Below the pieces are notes generated by a model. That model did not search any database. It was not told the origin of the DNA and worked only from the letters and a program-made list of their open reading frames with translations. A DNA stretch of 61,460 nucleotides, from positions 1 through 61,460 of the forward strand of contig JACKIG010000023.1 of NCBI GenBank assembly GCA_020638595.1. Direction: 5' to 3'. Shown one piece after another: positions 16,947-24,890 of the stretch. Both the position numbers and the translations under genes were made by a program. Origin of the DNA: Rhodospirillaceae bacterium (GTDB lineage Bacteria > Pseudomonadota > Alphaproteobacteria > DSM-16000 > Inquilinaceae). Each line of letters begins with the position of its first letter. Positions within the stretch are counted from its first letter, which is position 1.

Positions 16947-16971
16947 GGAACCGGGGCGCCGACCGGGCGTT
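16947..16971 (+). promoter_or_regulatory. EcfG-type promoter of the GAF/HRXXN kinase
   Basis: GGAAC (16947-16951) and CGTT (16968-16971) are separated by 16 nt, reading toward the kinase start at 17046. This implies a positive loop, the kinase being induced by the sigma factor it should help activate. Confidence 0.82.
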
Positions 16972-17045
16972 GACACCAGCGGTCCGCCGGCACTTCCAGG
17001 GCATTGACCGTGCGACAGGGCGGACAACGGGCGGGGAGGCCCAAT

Positions 17046-18257
17046 ATGGCATCGAGAAGCGGACCGGGAACGCGAGCGCCGGATCAGCAGGCAGTTCTGG
17101 CCGAGTTCGGCAAGGAAGCCGGTACGCTGACCAATGTTGACGAGCTGCTGTCGAAGGCATGCGTCATGGTGGCCGAGAGCCTGGGCGTCGAGTACGTCAA
17201 GGTGCTGGAGTGGCTTCCCCGGGAGAATGCCCTGATCGTTCGTGCGGGCTACGGATGGGGCGACGATGTCGTCGGCCAGGCCCGCGTCGGGGCGGACCTG
17301 GAATCGCCCGCGGGTTACGCCCTGCGGACCAGCAAGCCGGTCATCGCCAACGATCTGCGCGAAGAGAAGCGCTTCTATACGCCGAAGCTGCTGAAGGACC
17401 ACAAGGTCATTGCCGCGGCGAACGTGATCATCCAGAGCAGCCGGCACATCTACGGCGTGTTCGAGGCCGACGCCCGCAAGGCCAGGGCGTTCACCGAAAA
17501 GGACACCCGCTTCCTCCAGGGGGCGGCCAACCTGCTGGCGCTGGCCATAGAGCGCCATCGCCTGAGCGAGCACAACGCCAGGCTGGCCCGCCAGAACGAG
17601 ATCCTGCTGCGGGAGCTGCGGCATCGTGCCGCCAACAACCTGCAGATGATCCAGAACCTGATCGAGTTGCAGCGGGCGGATTCCAAGAGCCCCGAGAGCC
17701 TGCGTGCGTTGGGCAAGCTAGCCGCCCGGGTGTCGGCGCTGAGCATCGTGACCGACCAGCTGGCGTCGGCAGGGGAACTGGAGCGCCTCGACCTCAGCAC
17801 CTATCTGACGACGCTGCTCGGCCGGCTGCTGTCTCCGGCCGAAATCGAAGGGGCGACCATCAAGCTGGAGGCCGAATTTGCGCACGCGCGCGTGGCGGTC
17901 GAGACGAGCGCCTATATCGGCCTGATCGTCAACGAATTCGTCCAGAACGCAATGAAGCACGCGTTCAACGGCAGCAGCGAGGGGCGGCTGACCGCCACGC
18001 TTCAGAAGCTGGATGGCGCGGTGACGTTGACCCTGGCCGACGACGGGCCGGGCATTCCCAAGGACGTGTTTCAGCAGGCGACCAACGGCGGAACGGGGCT
18101 GGGCCTCATCCAGCTGCTGATCGAACAAATCCACGCCGACGCCGTGTGGCAGACGGAGAAGGGCACGTCCCTCCGCCTGACCTTGCCGGAAGCCGAGACC
18201 AACGAGACGTCGCCGCGTCAGAACCCCCTGGCCGGCGAAGACCGGACCTTCGTCTGA
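17046..18257 (+). CDS. Soluble GAF-domain histidine kinase, HRXXN/HisKA_2 type (likely PhyR kinase)
   Basis: A 403-residue cytoplasmic protein. A GAF domain (about residues 25-170) leads through a short coiled coil to the phosphoacceptor motif ELRHRAANNLQ with His193 (the HRXXN signature), followed by an ATPase domain with NEFVQNAMKHAF (N box), DDGPGIP (G1) and GGTGLGLIQLL (G2). HRXXN kinases are the usual phosphodonors of PhyR. It converges with phyR, the stops being 9 bp apart, which strongly suggests they work together. GGGGAGG precedes the start. No membrane segment, so the GAF domain probably senses a cytoplasmic ligand or redox state. Confidence 0.9.
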   Translation: MASRSGPGTRAPDQQAVLAEFGKEAGTLTNVDELLSKACVMVAESLGVEYVKVLEWLPRENALIVRAGYGWGDDVVGQARVGADLESPAGYALRTSKPVIANDLREEKRFYTPKLLKDHKVIAAANVIIQSSRHIYGVFEADARKARAFTEKDTRFLQGAANLLALAIERHRLSEHNARLARQNEILLRELRHRAANNLQMIQNLIELQRADSKSPESLRALGKLAARVSALSIVTDQLASAGELERLDLSTYLTTLLGRLLSPAEIEGATIKLEAEFAHARVAVETSAYIGLIVNEFVQNAMKHAFNGSSEGRLTATLQKLDGAVTLTLADDGPGIPKDVFQQATNGGTGLGLIQLLIEQIHADAVWQTEKGTSLRLTLPEAETNETSPRQNPLAGEDRTFV

Positions 18258-18265
18258 TCGATCGA

Positions 18266-19018
18266 TCAGGCGGCCATCGCCGCCAGGATTGCGGTTTGCA
18301 GGTTGGGCACGTGGATCGGCTTGTTGATCAGCGTGAACGCCTGTAGCCGCGTGTCCCTGATCAGATCCGGATAGGCGGTCACGAATACCACGTTGGCGCC
18401 GTGACGCTCGACGATGCGCTCGGCCGCCCACGCACCGCTGCCGCCCAGACGCAGGTTGACATCGGCAATCACCAGGTGCGGATGCGTGGTATCGGCGATG
18501 GCCAGCGCGTCGGCATCGCGTCGGGCAAAGCCGACAACGCTGCACCCCATCCTGGCGGCAATCCGTCCGACCTGGCGCGCCGTCAGCAGGTCATCCTCGA
18601 TGATCAGCACCTTCGCGTGACAGCGCCGCGTGATGGCGCAGCGGGCGGCGTCGATCAGCGCGCAGACATCCGCTTCCGTAACCCCCAGGATCCGGGCGGT
18701 GGCTTGGTGGCTGAAGCCCTCCAGGGCGTGAAGCAGCAGGGCCGCCCGTTGTTGCGACGGCATCTCGCGCAAGGCCGCCTTCACCCGGTCCCTGCGCGCA
18801 TTCGACGCAGTCGGCAGGACCGGCGGTTCCGCCCCGGCATCTTCGCAGATCGCCTGATAGACCCAGCCATACAGGCGTTCGGGGGAGGGGGCGAGACGGT
18901 CGCAGTCTTGTGGAAGGTTGGTCAGTGCCGTCTCGATCCGGGCATCGCCGGTGGCGGTGGTGCCCGTCATCGCGGCGGCAAAGCGCCTGAGCCGTCGAAG
19001 GGGATCCGGGTCTGACAT
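18266..19018 (-). CDS. phyR: Response regulator/anti-anti-sigma factor PhyR
   Basis: A 250-residue protein with the PhyR order: an N-terminal sigma-like region (about residues 1-130, with LREMPSQQRAALLLHALEGF and HQATARILGVTEADVCALI resembling sigma4) and a C-terminal receiver (about 135-250) with acidic EDD near 141-143, phosphoacceptor Asp186 in VIADVNL, VFVTAYPD and Lys233. On phosphorylation the sigma-like part is released and captures NepR, freeing EcfG. It is convergent with the kinase gene. No canonical EcfG promoter is visible upstream, unlike many phyR genes. Confidence 0.92.
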   Translation of the reverse strand: MSDPDPLRRLRRFAAAMTGTTATGDARIETALTNLPQDCDRLAPSPERLYGWVYQAICEDAGAEPPVLPTASNARRDRVKAALREMPSQQRAALLLHALEGFSHQATARILGVTEADVCALIDAARCAITRRCHAKVLIIEDDLLTARQVGRIAARMGCSVVGFARRDADALAIADTTHPHLVIADVNLRLGGSGAWAAERIVERHGANVVFVTAYPDLIRDTRLQAFTLINKPIHVPNLQTAILAAMAA

Positions 19019-19171
19019 ACCAACTGCTCCTCAAGCATGCCAAAAAGCCGGCGCCTGTACATGGCACCGGCCCTTGGCTTCGGTTGCACAGCCGCGCGGC
19101 CTCGGCAAGCCGAATGTGGAAAGCGGGTTGCCTTCCTATTTTGGAGCAGAGCGGCCCCGTGTAAAGGCGCT

Positions 19172-19375
19172 CTAGCGGCGGGCAATCACCCACACGGCAT
19201 GCACGATGCCCGGAATATAGCCCAGGATCGTCAGTAGGACATTGATCCAGAAGTGCTTCGTAAGCCCGACCTCCACCAGCACGCCCACCGGCGGCAGCAG
19301 AACGGCGAGCAGAATCTTGATCAGGTCACTCATCATCGTGTCAGACCGGGGTCGCCCGTCAACGGAATCGGGCAT
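19172..19375 (-). CDS. Pmp3/YqaE family small membrane protein (UPF0057)
   Basis: A small protein with two transmembrane helices, IKILLAVLLPPVGVLVEVGL and INVLLTILGYIPGIVHAVWV, the Pmp3 signature. Pmp3 proteins are induced by salt and cold and affect membrane potential. The family is usually about 52 residues, which fits starts at 19333/19336, but the best ribosome site (AAAGGGAG, 6 nt) precedes ATG 19375, giving 67 residues with a hydrophilic 14-residue leader. I keep the longer form with that reservation. It lies between phyR and the hydrophilic protein gene on the same strand and may be read from the EcfG promoter at 19758-19782. Confidence 0.85.
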   Translation of the reverse strand: MPDSVDGRPRSDTMMSDLIKILLAVLLPPVGVLVEVGLTKHFWINVLLTILGYIPGIVHAVWVIARR

Positions 19376-19467
19376 ATCGATCTCCCTTTCCTGTCATGGC
19401 CTCTGATGCAGGCTTGATCGAAGGTGGACGGACGCTGCCATTTGCCGCACCGCCCGCCGCTGTTGCG

Positions 19468-19698
19468 TCAAACGGGCACGTTGGGATCGTGCTTCTCCAG
19501 CGGATCATGCTCCGCCGCGTGCTTGGCCGCCTTTGCGCGCGCCTTGTCGAGTTCCGCCTTCTCATCGCCCTCGATCGCCCGGCGGGCCGCGTCGGCGGCG
19601 GCGTCCACCTTGCCGGACGCAGCGTGGGCATGGGCGGCCTCATCGTACTCCAGCCCCTTCTTCAGGTGATCTTCATGGGCCTTCTTCGTATCGCTCAT
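19468..19698 (-). CDS. Small hydrophilic Ala/Lys/Glu-rich stress protein
   Basis: A 76-residue protein, highly charged and helical (AADAARRAIEGDEKAELDKA), without Cys or membrane segments and ending HDPLEKHDPNVPV. Composition resembles KGG/LEA-type desiccation proteins, though no named family is certain. A perfect EcfG-type promoter begins 60 bp upstream. It is divergent from the PRC-barrel gene, which has its own EcfG promoter. General stress role is inferred from that promoter. Confidence 0.78.
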   Translation of the reverse strand: MSDTKKAHEDHLKKGLEYDEAAHAHAASGKVDAAADAARRAIEGDEKAELDKARAKAAKHAAEHDPLEKHDPNVPV

Positions 19699-19757
19699 GG
19701 ATTTCGTCCCCGCATTGCTGATCGATTGTTCGGCGGCCTCTTGCCGCCTGCCACAAC

Positions 19758-19782
19758 AACGCCGGCACGCATGGGGGGTTCC
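19758..19782 (-). promoter_or_regulatory. EcfG-type promoter of the small hydrophilic protein gene
   Basis: On the reverse strand GGAAC (19778-19782) and CGTT (19758-19761) with a 16-nt spacer. It forms a back-to-back pair with the promoter at 19842-19866. Confidence 0.85.
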
Positions 19783-19841
19783 CGTTCGGCCGACGCCGCG
19801 TGCGCGATGCGCGTCATCCCGTCGCCCCCCCTCGGGACGGC

Positions 19842-19866
19842 GGAACACGCGATCGGCGGTGTCGTT
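19842..19866 (+). promoter_or_regulatory. EcfG-type promoter of the PRC-barrel gene
   Basis: GGAAC (19842-19846) and CGTT (19863-19866) with a 16-nt spacer, about 85 bp before the PRC-barrel start at 19953. It is divergent from the promoter at 19758-19782. Confidence 0.85.
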
Positions 19867-19952
19867 TGTTGGGGGACTTGCGGCGGCCGAAACGCAGCCG
19901 GCGCAGGCTTGAAATATCCCAACGACGAACAAACGAACCGAGGATCCGAGAG

Positions 19953-20717
19953 ATGAAGAGCAAAGCCTGGTACCTGGCCGTAGCCCCGGTTGCCTTCGGG
20001 CTCGCAACGGCAGCGTTCGCCCAGACTACGCCCAGCACCGACTCGCAGACCGCCACCCAGACCGTAGGGACGATGGACGAAGAGGCCGCCGAGGCCACCC
20101 AGGAGTGCATGGAGCGGATGAACGAACTCGACCAGCGCTCCATGGAAGAGGGCGCGCCGGTGGCCCTGCCGACGGGCGGCGAGTTCCGCGAACTGCGCGA
20201 GGCGGCCCTGGTGTTCGCGCGCAACGGCAATGCCGATGCCTGCGAGATGGTCATTGCCGAAATGCAGGCCATGTACGACGAGCGCGTCGAGCGTTGGCAG
20301 GAAGAGAGCTCGGCCGAGGGCTGGCAGGACGAGCGCAACGCCCGTCTCGCCGCGGCCCAGCCGGTTGCCGAGCGCCAGGGCCTGGTCCGCGCCGACGACA
20401 TCATCGGCGCCGACATCCGCAACGCCAATGACGAGGACCTGGGTGACGTCGAGACGATCGTTCTCGACCCCGAGGAAGGCAATGTCGCCTATGTGCTGGT
20501 TTCGTCGGGCGGCTTCCTGGGCATGGGCGAGAACCTGACGCCGGTGCGCTGGGCGGACCTGCGCGTGACCGAGGACGGCGACACCTACGTCCTGAACGTC
20601 ACGGCCGACGTCTTCCACGATGCACCGACCGTGAACAACGACGACTTCAATCCGGAAGCCGGGGAAGACTGGCGCCAGCAGATCGACACCTGGTGGGACG
20701 ACGTGACCCACGGCTGA
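19953..20717 (+). CDS. Exported PRC-barrel domain protein
   Basis: A 254-residue protein with a signal peptide (cleavage near ATAAFAQ, residue 24), a helical acidic middle region with CMERMNELDQRSMEEGAPV, and a C-terminal PRC-barrel (about residues 145-225: DIIGADIRNANDEDLGDVE, then WADLRVTEDGDTYVLNV). Periplasmic PRC-barrel proteins are common among alphaproteobacterial stress genes; their molecular role is poorly defined. The ATG has GAG close upstream. Expression from the EcfG promoter at 19842 is expected. Confidence 0.85.
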   Translation: MKSKAWYLAVAPVAFGLATAAFAQTTPSTDSQTATQTVGTMDEEAAEATQECMERMNELDQRSMEEGAPVALPTGGEFRELREAALVFARNGNADACEMVIAEMQAMYDERVERWQEESSAEGWQDERNARLAAAQPVAERQGLVRADDIIGADIRNANDEDLGDVETIVLDPEEGNVAYVLVSSGGFLGMGENLTPVRWADLRVTEDGDTYVLNVTADVFHDAPTVNNDDFNPEAGEDWRQQIDTWWDDVTHG

Positions 20718-20736
20718 TCCCAAGGGGCAGACGCGG

Positions 20737-20769
20737 GCGGCCGGCGGGCTTCACGGGCCCGCCGGCCGC
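20737..20769 (+). terminator. GC-rich hairpin after the PRC-barrel gene
   Basis: A perfect 13-bp stem (arms GCGGCCGGCGGGC and complement) with a 7-nt loop, 20 bp after the PRC-barrel stop. No T run follows, so it may end transcription with Rho or stabilise the 3' end. Confidence 0.5.
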
Positions 20770-20851
20770 ATCACGTCCGGCCCCCCGCCTTGTTGCGGGC
20801 AGGCCGTGACACCGGTTGCGTCGATCAGGGGGCGCCGGCAGACTTCTCCAG

Positions 20852-20876
20852 GGAACTTCTCCAAGGACCTCACGAT
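20852..20876 (+). promoter_or_regulatory. Imperfect EcfG-type promoter before the YihY gene
   Basis: GGAAC (20852-20856), a 16-nt spacer and CGAT (20873-20876), one base from the CGTT consensus. It lies 45 bp before the YihY start. Weaker than the six perfect sites in this region. Confidence 0.4.
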
Positions 20877-20921
20877 GGGACCACGGGCATTGCCGCGTTG
20901 GGCGGATGGACCCGAGACGCC

Positions 20922-21812
20922 ATGAAACTGGTTGACGTCGTCGTCCGCCGGGCCATGCGGATAAGGGCCGTGAGGGTGGGCAGCAAGGCCGTCATGCGGT
21001 TCCTCCAGCACGACGGACCGGTCCTGTCGGGGCATATGGCCTTCACCGCCCTGCTGGCGGCATTTCCGTTCGTGGTGTTTCTCGCGGCCCTGTCCGGCCT
21101 GATCGGGGACGCCGAAACCGCCGATCATCTCGTGACCAGCCTCTTCCAGTTCGTACCGGTCGACGTGGCTGAAACCCTCGGCCCGCCCTTGGCATCGGTG
21201 ATAGAGGAGCGGCGGGGCGGGCTGGCCACCTTCGGTGCCCTCGGGGCGCTGTGGGCGGCGTCGAACGGCCTGGAGGCGCTGCGCACCGCCTTGAACCGCG
21301 CCTACCAGGTCGAAAAGGAACCGGCGATCTGGTGGCAGCGGCTCCAGTCCATCGGACTTGTCATCGCGTTTGCCACCGGCATCAGCGTGGTCTCGTCGCT
21401 GGTCGTTCTCGGTCCGCTGGGGTGGGAGTTCATCGAGCGGTTGGCGGCCGTCGACAGCGAGGACGAGCTGGCCTTTTCCGTGGCCCGCTATGCGATAGCG
21501 ACGCTGTTCCTGTTCCTGATGGTGATGGCGCTGCACAGGCTGCTTCCCAATGTGACGCTGCGCTGGGCCCGGGTCTTTCCCGGCGTCGTATTCACGGTCA
21601 TTGCTTGGCTTGTGGTGTCGACGCTGGCGTCCCTCTACTTCGGGTCCATAGCCGATTACCAGGCGACATACGGTGCGCTGGGCGGCATCATCGTCACGCT
21701 GTTGTTCTTCTATGTGTCCGCCGCGATCTTCGTGTTCGGTGCGGAGATCAACGGCTGGGGGCTGGAAGCCGCCCGCCGGCGCGCGCACGTCAAGCCGCCG
21801 GTCGAGGAATAG
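20922..21812 (+). CDS. YihY/UPF0761 family inner membrane protein
   Basis: A 296-residue polytopic protein with about six membrane segments. Family features are GHMAFTALLAAFPFVVFLAAL, GALWAASNGLEALRTALNRAY and the C-terminal QATYGALGGIIVTLLFFYVS with FGAEIN. The family was once called ribonuclease BN, wrongly; it is now viewed as a membrane protein of unknown function. ATG 20922 is preceded by a weak GAG; ATG 20955 is an alternative. It sits in the stress island behind an imperfect EcfG promoter. Confidence 0.87.
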   Translation: MKLVDVVVRRAMRIRAVRVGSKAVMRFLQHDGPVLSGHMAFTALLAAFPFVVFLAALSGLIGDAETADHLVTSLFQFVPVDVAETLGPPLASVIEERRGGLATFGALGALWAASNGLEALRTALNRAYQVEKEPAIWWQRLQSIGLVIAFATGISVVSSLVVLGPLGWEFIERLAAVDSEDELAFSVARYAIATLFLFLMVMALHRLLPNVTLRWARVFPGVVFTVIAWLVVSTLASLYFGSIADYQATYGALGGIIVTLLFFYVSAAIFVFGAEINGWGLEAARRRAHVKPPVEE

Positions 21813-21935
21813 CGTCGGCGGACTTGGGGGGCAGGGGTTTTCGGCGGCCGAGAGTGTTGGCCGTGGGGGCCTTTACCATCCTACGGGCGGGACGGCCCGG
21901 GACGTGCGGCCGTCCGTCTGCGAGAGGGGGGGCGC

Positions 21936-23273
21936 ATGAACGCACGGCTTCGGTTCCTGCTCTTCAACATGATCAACAGTTTCTGGTTCCTGCCGGCGAT
22001 CCTGGTTGCCGGCGTTGTCGCCAGCGCGGTCGGGACGGTCGCGCTAGACCGGCTGGTCGGCAGGCAGTGGGCCAGCCGGGCCCCGTGGTTGTTCCAGATC
22101 AGTGCCGACAGCGCCCGCGACATCCTGTCCACCATCGCGGGGTCGATGATCGCCGCCACCAGCCTGGTCTTTTCCATGACGCTGGTCGCACTGACATTGG
22201 CGTCGTCGCAGCTGGGGCCGCGCCTGCTGGCGATGTTCAGGGCCGATCGGCTGACGCAGGTCATGCTGGGCGTCTTCATCGCGACACTGGTCTATGCCCA
22301 GATCCTGCTGCGGCTGACGACATCAAGCGCTGAGGGGTACGATGCCTTCGTGCCGCTGATCTCGGTGTCGGTGGTCCAGCTGCTGACCGTCGTCAGCATC
22401 TGTACGCTGGTCTATTTCATCCACCACCTGGCCAACCTGGTGCAGACCGACACGATGGTATCGCATGTCGGCGCCCGGCTGGACGACACCATCCGCCAGA
22501 TGTTTCCGGACGAGCCGGTGGACGCCGGGCGGAACGGCGAGCCGGCGCTGCCCCCGTCCTTCGACAAATTCGCGGTGCCGCTGCCGGCGGTTGAGGCCGG
22601 CTATGTCCAGACCATGGATCGCGATCGGCTGGTGCGCGCCGCCACAGACGCGGATGTGGTCATCGACGTGCTGGTGCATCCCGGGCACTTCGTCCTGGGC
22701 GGTGCCGACATGGCGCGGATCTGGCCGCAGGATCGCTGTACGGACGCGGTGAAGGCGCAGGTCGCCGGCTGCATCGTGCTGGGCAGGAAACGCACACAGG
22801 CGGAAGACCTGGACTTTTCCATCAAGGCGCTGGTGGAGGTCGCCCTGCGGGCGCTGTCGCCGGGCGTCAGCGACCCGTTCACGGCGCTGGCCTGCATCGA
22901 TCGCATTGCCGCGTCGCTTTCCCTCGCCATGGGGCGCGGCGAGCCCCCGGCCTGCGGCCGCGACGAGGCGGGCGACCTGCGGGTCGTCTGGCCGGAGATG
23001 GGGTTCGTCGCGCTGCTGAACGCGGGCTTTGACGAGATCCGCCGCGCGGCCAAGACCAATCTCACGGTGGCGGAAAGAATAGTGGCGATGCTGGCCAGGC
23101 TGGCGGTCGGCGCCGCCGATCCCCGGTACCGGACGGCGATCCGGCGCCAGGGCGACCTCACGATCGCCCAAGCCCGCGAGACCTTCCCGTTGGCGCAGGA
23201 TCGGGAGGGGTTCGAACGCACCGCCGACCAACTGGCGGGCGCCCTCCGCCGGTGGGGAGACGCCGACGACTGA
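21936..23273 (+). CDS. DUF2254 membrane protein
   Basis: A 445-residue protein with four N-terminal transmembrane segments (about residues 18-40, 62-85, 107-128, 140-165) and a cytoplasmic C-terminal half. DUF2254 signatures are STIAGSMIAATSLVFSMTLV, LTLASSQLGPRLL and ALRALSPGVSDPFTALACID. The function of the family is unknown. A strong GAGAGGGGGG precedes the start. It follows the YihY gene by 123 bp and is probably in the same transcript. Confidence 0.87.
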   Translation: MNARLRFLLFNMINSFWFLPAILVAGVVASAVGTVALDRLVGRQWASRAPWLFQISADSARDILSTIAGSMIAATSLVFSMTLVALTLASSQLGPRLLAMFRADRLTQVMLGVFIATLVYAQILLRLTTSSAEGYDAFVPLISVSVVQLLTVVSICTLVYFIHHLANLVQTDTMVSHVGARLDDTIRQMFPDEPVDAGRNGEPALPPSFDKFAVPLPAVEAGYVQTMDRDRLVRAATDADVVIDVLVHPGHFVLGGADMARIWPQDRCTDAVKAQVAGCIVLGRKRTQAEDLDFSIKALVEVALRALSPGVSDPFTALACIDRIAASLSLAMGRGEPPACGRDEAGDLRVVWPEMGFVALLNAGFDEIRRAAKTNLTVAERIVAMLARLAVGAADPRYRTAIRRQGDLTIAQARETFPLAQDREGFERTADQLAGALRRWGDADD

Positions 23274-23318
23274 CGGCCGGGCGCGGACCGGCCATCAGTC
23301 GGGCCGTCATTCGGGCCA

Positions 23319-23528
23319 TTATTCGGGAATGACGCGGAAGTCGGTCGTCGACTTGCCTTCGGCGTCGGGGACGTCGAACTCCCTGGTCGTCAGGCCGCGG
23401 CGCAGCAGCTCGCGGATGGCCGCCGCCCGCGTCGGCATGCGGTGCGAAAAGCGCCAGTCGTCGATCAGCCTCAGCTCCTCGTCGTCGAGCATGAGCTGAA
23501 GCTTCTCTGTCCTCTTCAACGTCACCAT
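23319..23528 (-). CDS. Ribbon-helix-helix (CopG/Arc-like) small DNA-binding protein
   Basis: A 69-residue protein with a basic beta strand (VTLKRTEKLQLMLDDEEL), then IDDWRFSHRMPTRAAAIREL forming the two helices of a ribbon-helix-helix domain, and a polar tail. GAGGGG lies 8 nt before ATG 23528. Open sequence upstream lacks coding character. It is not paired with a recognisable toxin gene, so an antitoxin role has no support here. It is divergent from ecfG with a 396-bp gap and could regulate itself or ecfG. Confidence 0.78.
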   Translation of the reverse strand: MVTLKRTEKLQLMLDDEELRLIDDWRFSHRMPTRAAAIRELLRRGLTTREFDVPDAEGKSTTDFRVIPE

Positions 23529-23924
23529 GCCGAAATCCCCTCGGGCCGGGCCGTCCTTTGCCGTCGCAGGCGAAGGGTAGGGCGTTACGTCAGTTGCGAC
23601 ACATATGGAGATGACGCAAGTGATGTCCATACCCTTACAGACGTATATTGAGTAAGTGCCGTAAGCGATGTCGATGGGGCATCCTGCCTCGGTGGCGTCA
23701 AAGGGGTACGTTCCTGATGTGAGGGAAAGGATGGATAAGACATCGGTGGCGCATGTACAGGATGTCACTCATTCCCTGTAGATGGTGTCAGATCATGAAA
23801 TGACGCGAAGTGTGTCATCGAATGAACGAATGGAGTTACAGTGCCTGACGTACGCGAATTCTCTTGAACGATATCTCCATTTGGCCAATTCTTGGGGCAC
23901 GCAATCGGTTGGGAGACACCAATA
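23529..23924. promoter_or_regulatory. Control region between the RHH gene and ecfG
   Basis: This 396-bp gap is clearly less GC-rich than its surroundings and has no gene. No GGAAC-N16/17-CGTT site is present, so ecfG does not appear to be driven by its own promoter type. TTGAAC at 23870 with AATTCT 17 nt downstream is a possible housekeeping promoter for ecfG, but the match is loose. Confidence 0.4.
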
Positions 23925-24557
23925 ATGAACCGTGAACTGGGCCGGGCACTTGAAGCCGAGATTCCGCATCTGCGACGGTATGCCCGGGCACTGACTCGCG
24001 ACGCCGACCATGCCGACGATCTTGTGCAGGACACGCTGGAACGCGCGATCGCCAAGATTCACACGTTTCAGCCCGGCTCCAATCTGCGGGCCTGGCTGTT
24101 CACCATCCTCCACAACGGTTTCAAGAGCGCGATGCGCCAGCGCCAGCGCCGCGGCCACCATGCCGATTGGGACGATGTCGGCGCCAGCTTCGGCTGCCCG
24201 GCCGTCCAGGCGGATGCCCTGCGCGTGCGGGACTTCAAGCGGGCGCTGGCCCGGCTGCCGCAGCAGGAAAAGCAGGCGCTGCTGCTGGTGGGGCTGGAGG
24301 ATATGTCCTACGAGCAGGCCGCCGCCGTCATGGGGGTCGAGATCGGCACCGTGAAATCGCGCGTGTCGCGGGCGCGCAGCAAACTGCGCCAGCTGATGGA
24401 AGGCACGACTCAGGAACGCTCCGTGCGCGCCCCGGCCGCCGTCGAAGGCGCTGTGGAGGCCGACAGCCTGAGCACCAGCGAACTGGACGCCAGGACCGCG
24501 CAGTTGATCGCTGCCGGCCCGATCGTCGAACGGGAAGTGAGGAGACCATGCCTCTAA
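23925..24557 (+). CDS. ecfG: ECF sigma factor, EcfG type
   Basis: A 210-residue ECF sigma factor. Sigma2 (about residues 8-75) contains LRRYARALTRDADHADDLVQ and FQPGSNLRAWLFTILHNGF; sigma4 (about 100-160) contains LPQQEKQALLLVGLEDMSYE and VEIGTVKSRVSRARSKL. These match the EcfG (ECF15) group, the general stress sigma factor of Alphaproteobacteria. ATG 23925 has GGGAG 9 nt upstream. A tail of about 45 residues beyond sigma4 is longer than usual. nepR is not next to it. Instead a small gene overlaps its end. Six EcfG-type promoters within 13 kb support the assignment. Confidence 0.9.
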   Translation: MNRELGRALEAEIPHLRRYARALTRDADHADDLVQDTLERAIAKIHTFQPGSNLRAWLFTILHNGFKSAMRQRQRRGHHADWDDVGASFGCPAVQADALRVRDFKRALARLPQQEKQALLLVGLEDMSYEQAAAVMGVEIGTVKSRVSRARSKLRQLMEGTTQERSVRAPAAVEGAVEADSLSTSELDARTAQLIAAGPIVEREVRRPCL

Positions 24558-24826
24558 CGATCAGAATGATCACGACGGATGACCTGCGCGACTACGCCCA
24601 GGGCCATGGCGATGCGGAAGACCGCGAGGAGATCGAGGCCCTGATCCGCGAGGATCCCCGTGCCGCTGCGATCGTGCTGGACGCACTGACCGGATCGAAT
24701 GTGCGCGGCGACGGTGTCACTATTCGCAACGGCGCACTGCTTCGTGCAATCGGTTATTCGGATGAGCGGCCGGGAACGCACGCCAACCAGTCGCAAGCCC
24801 GTGGACACGAGACGCGCGGCGTCTGA
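24548..24826 (+). CDS. Small protein coupled to ecfG, anti-sigma-like N-terminus
   Basis: A 92-residue protein whose start lies 10 nt inside ecfG, with GAGGAG just upstream, so its translation is coupled. The N-terminal part, DDLRDYAQGHGDAEDREEIE then ALIREDPRAAAIVLDAL, resembles the helix pattern at the start of many membrane anti-sigma factors (L..Y..G..D......VE..L..DP.A). It lacks zinc ligands and has no membrane segment; the C-terminus is hydrophilic. It does not look like NepR. It could be a second EcfG-binding regulator; this is inference from shape and position. Confidence 0.65.
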   Translation: MPLTIRMITTDDLRDYAQGHGDAEDREEIEALIREDPRAAAIVLDALTGSNVRGDGVTIRNGALLRAIGYSDERPGTHANQSQARGHETRGV

Positions 24827-24859
24827 TTGACCGCCATCAAGCACCCCCGCGTCGTAATC

Positions 24860-24884
24860 GGAACCTTGACGCAGTTGGGGCGTT
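24860..24884 (+). promoter_or_regulatory. EcfG-type promoter of a gene-free transcript
   Basis: GGAAC (24860-24864) and CGTT (24881-24884), 16-nt spacer. Downstream there are about 200 nt without an ordinary gene, ending in the terminator at 25062-25090. Confidence 0.82.
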
Positions 24885-24890
24885 ATGCCG

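Noticed and set aside
23319..23528. Toxin-antitoxin reading of the ribbon-helix-helix gene
   Set aside because: No toxin-like gene overlaps or adjoins it on the same strand; the nearest genes are DUF2254 and ecfG.
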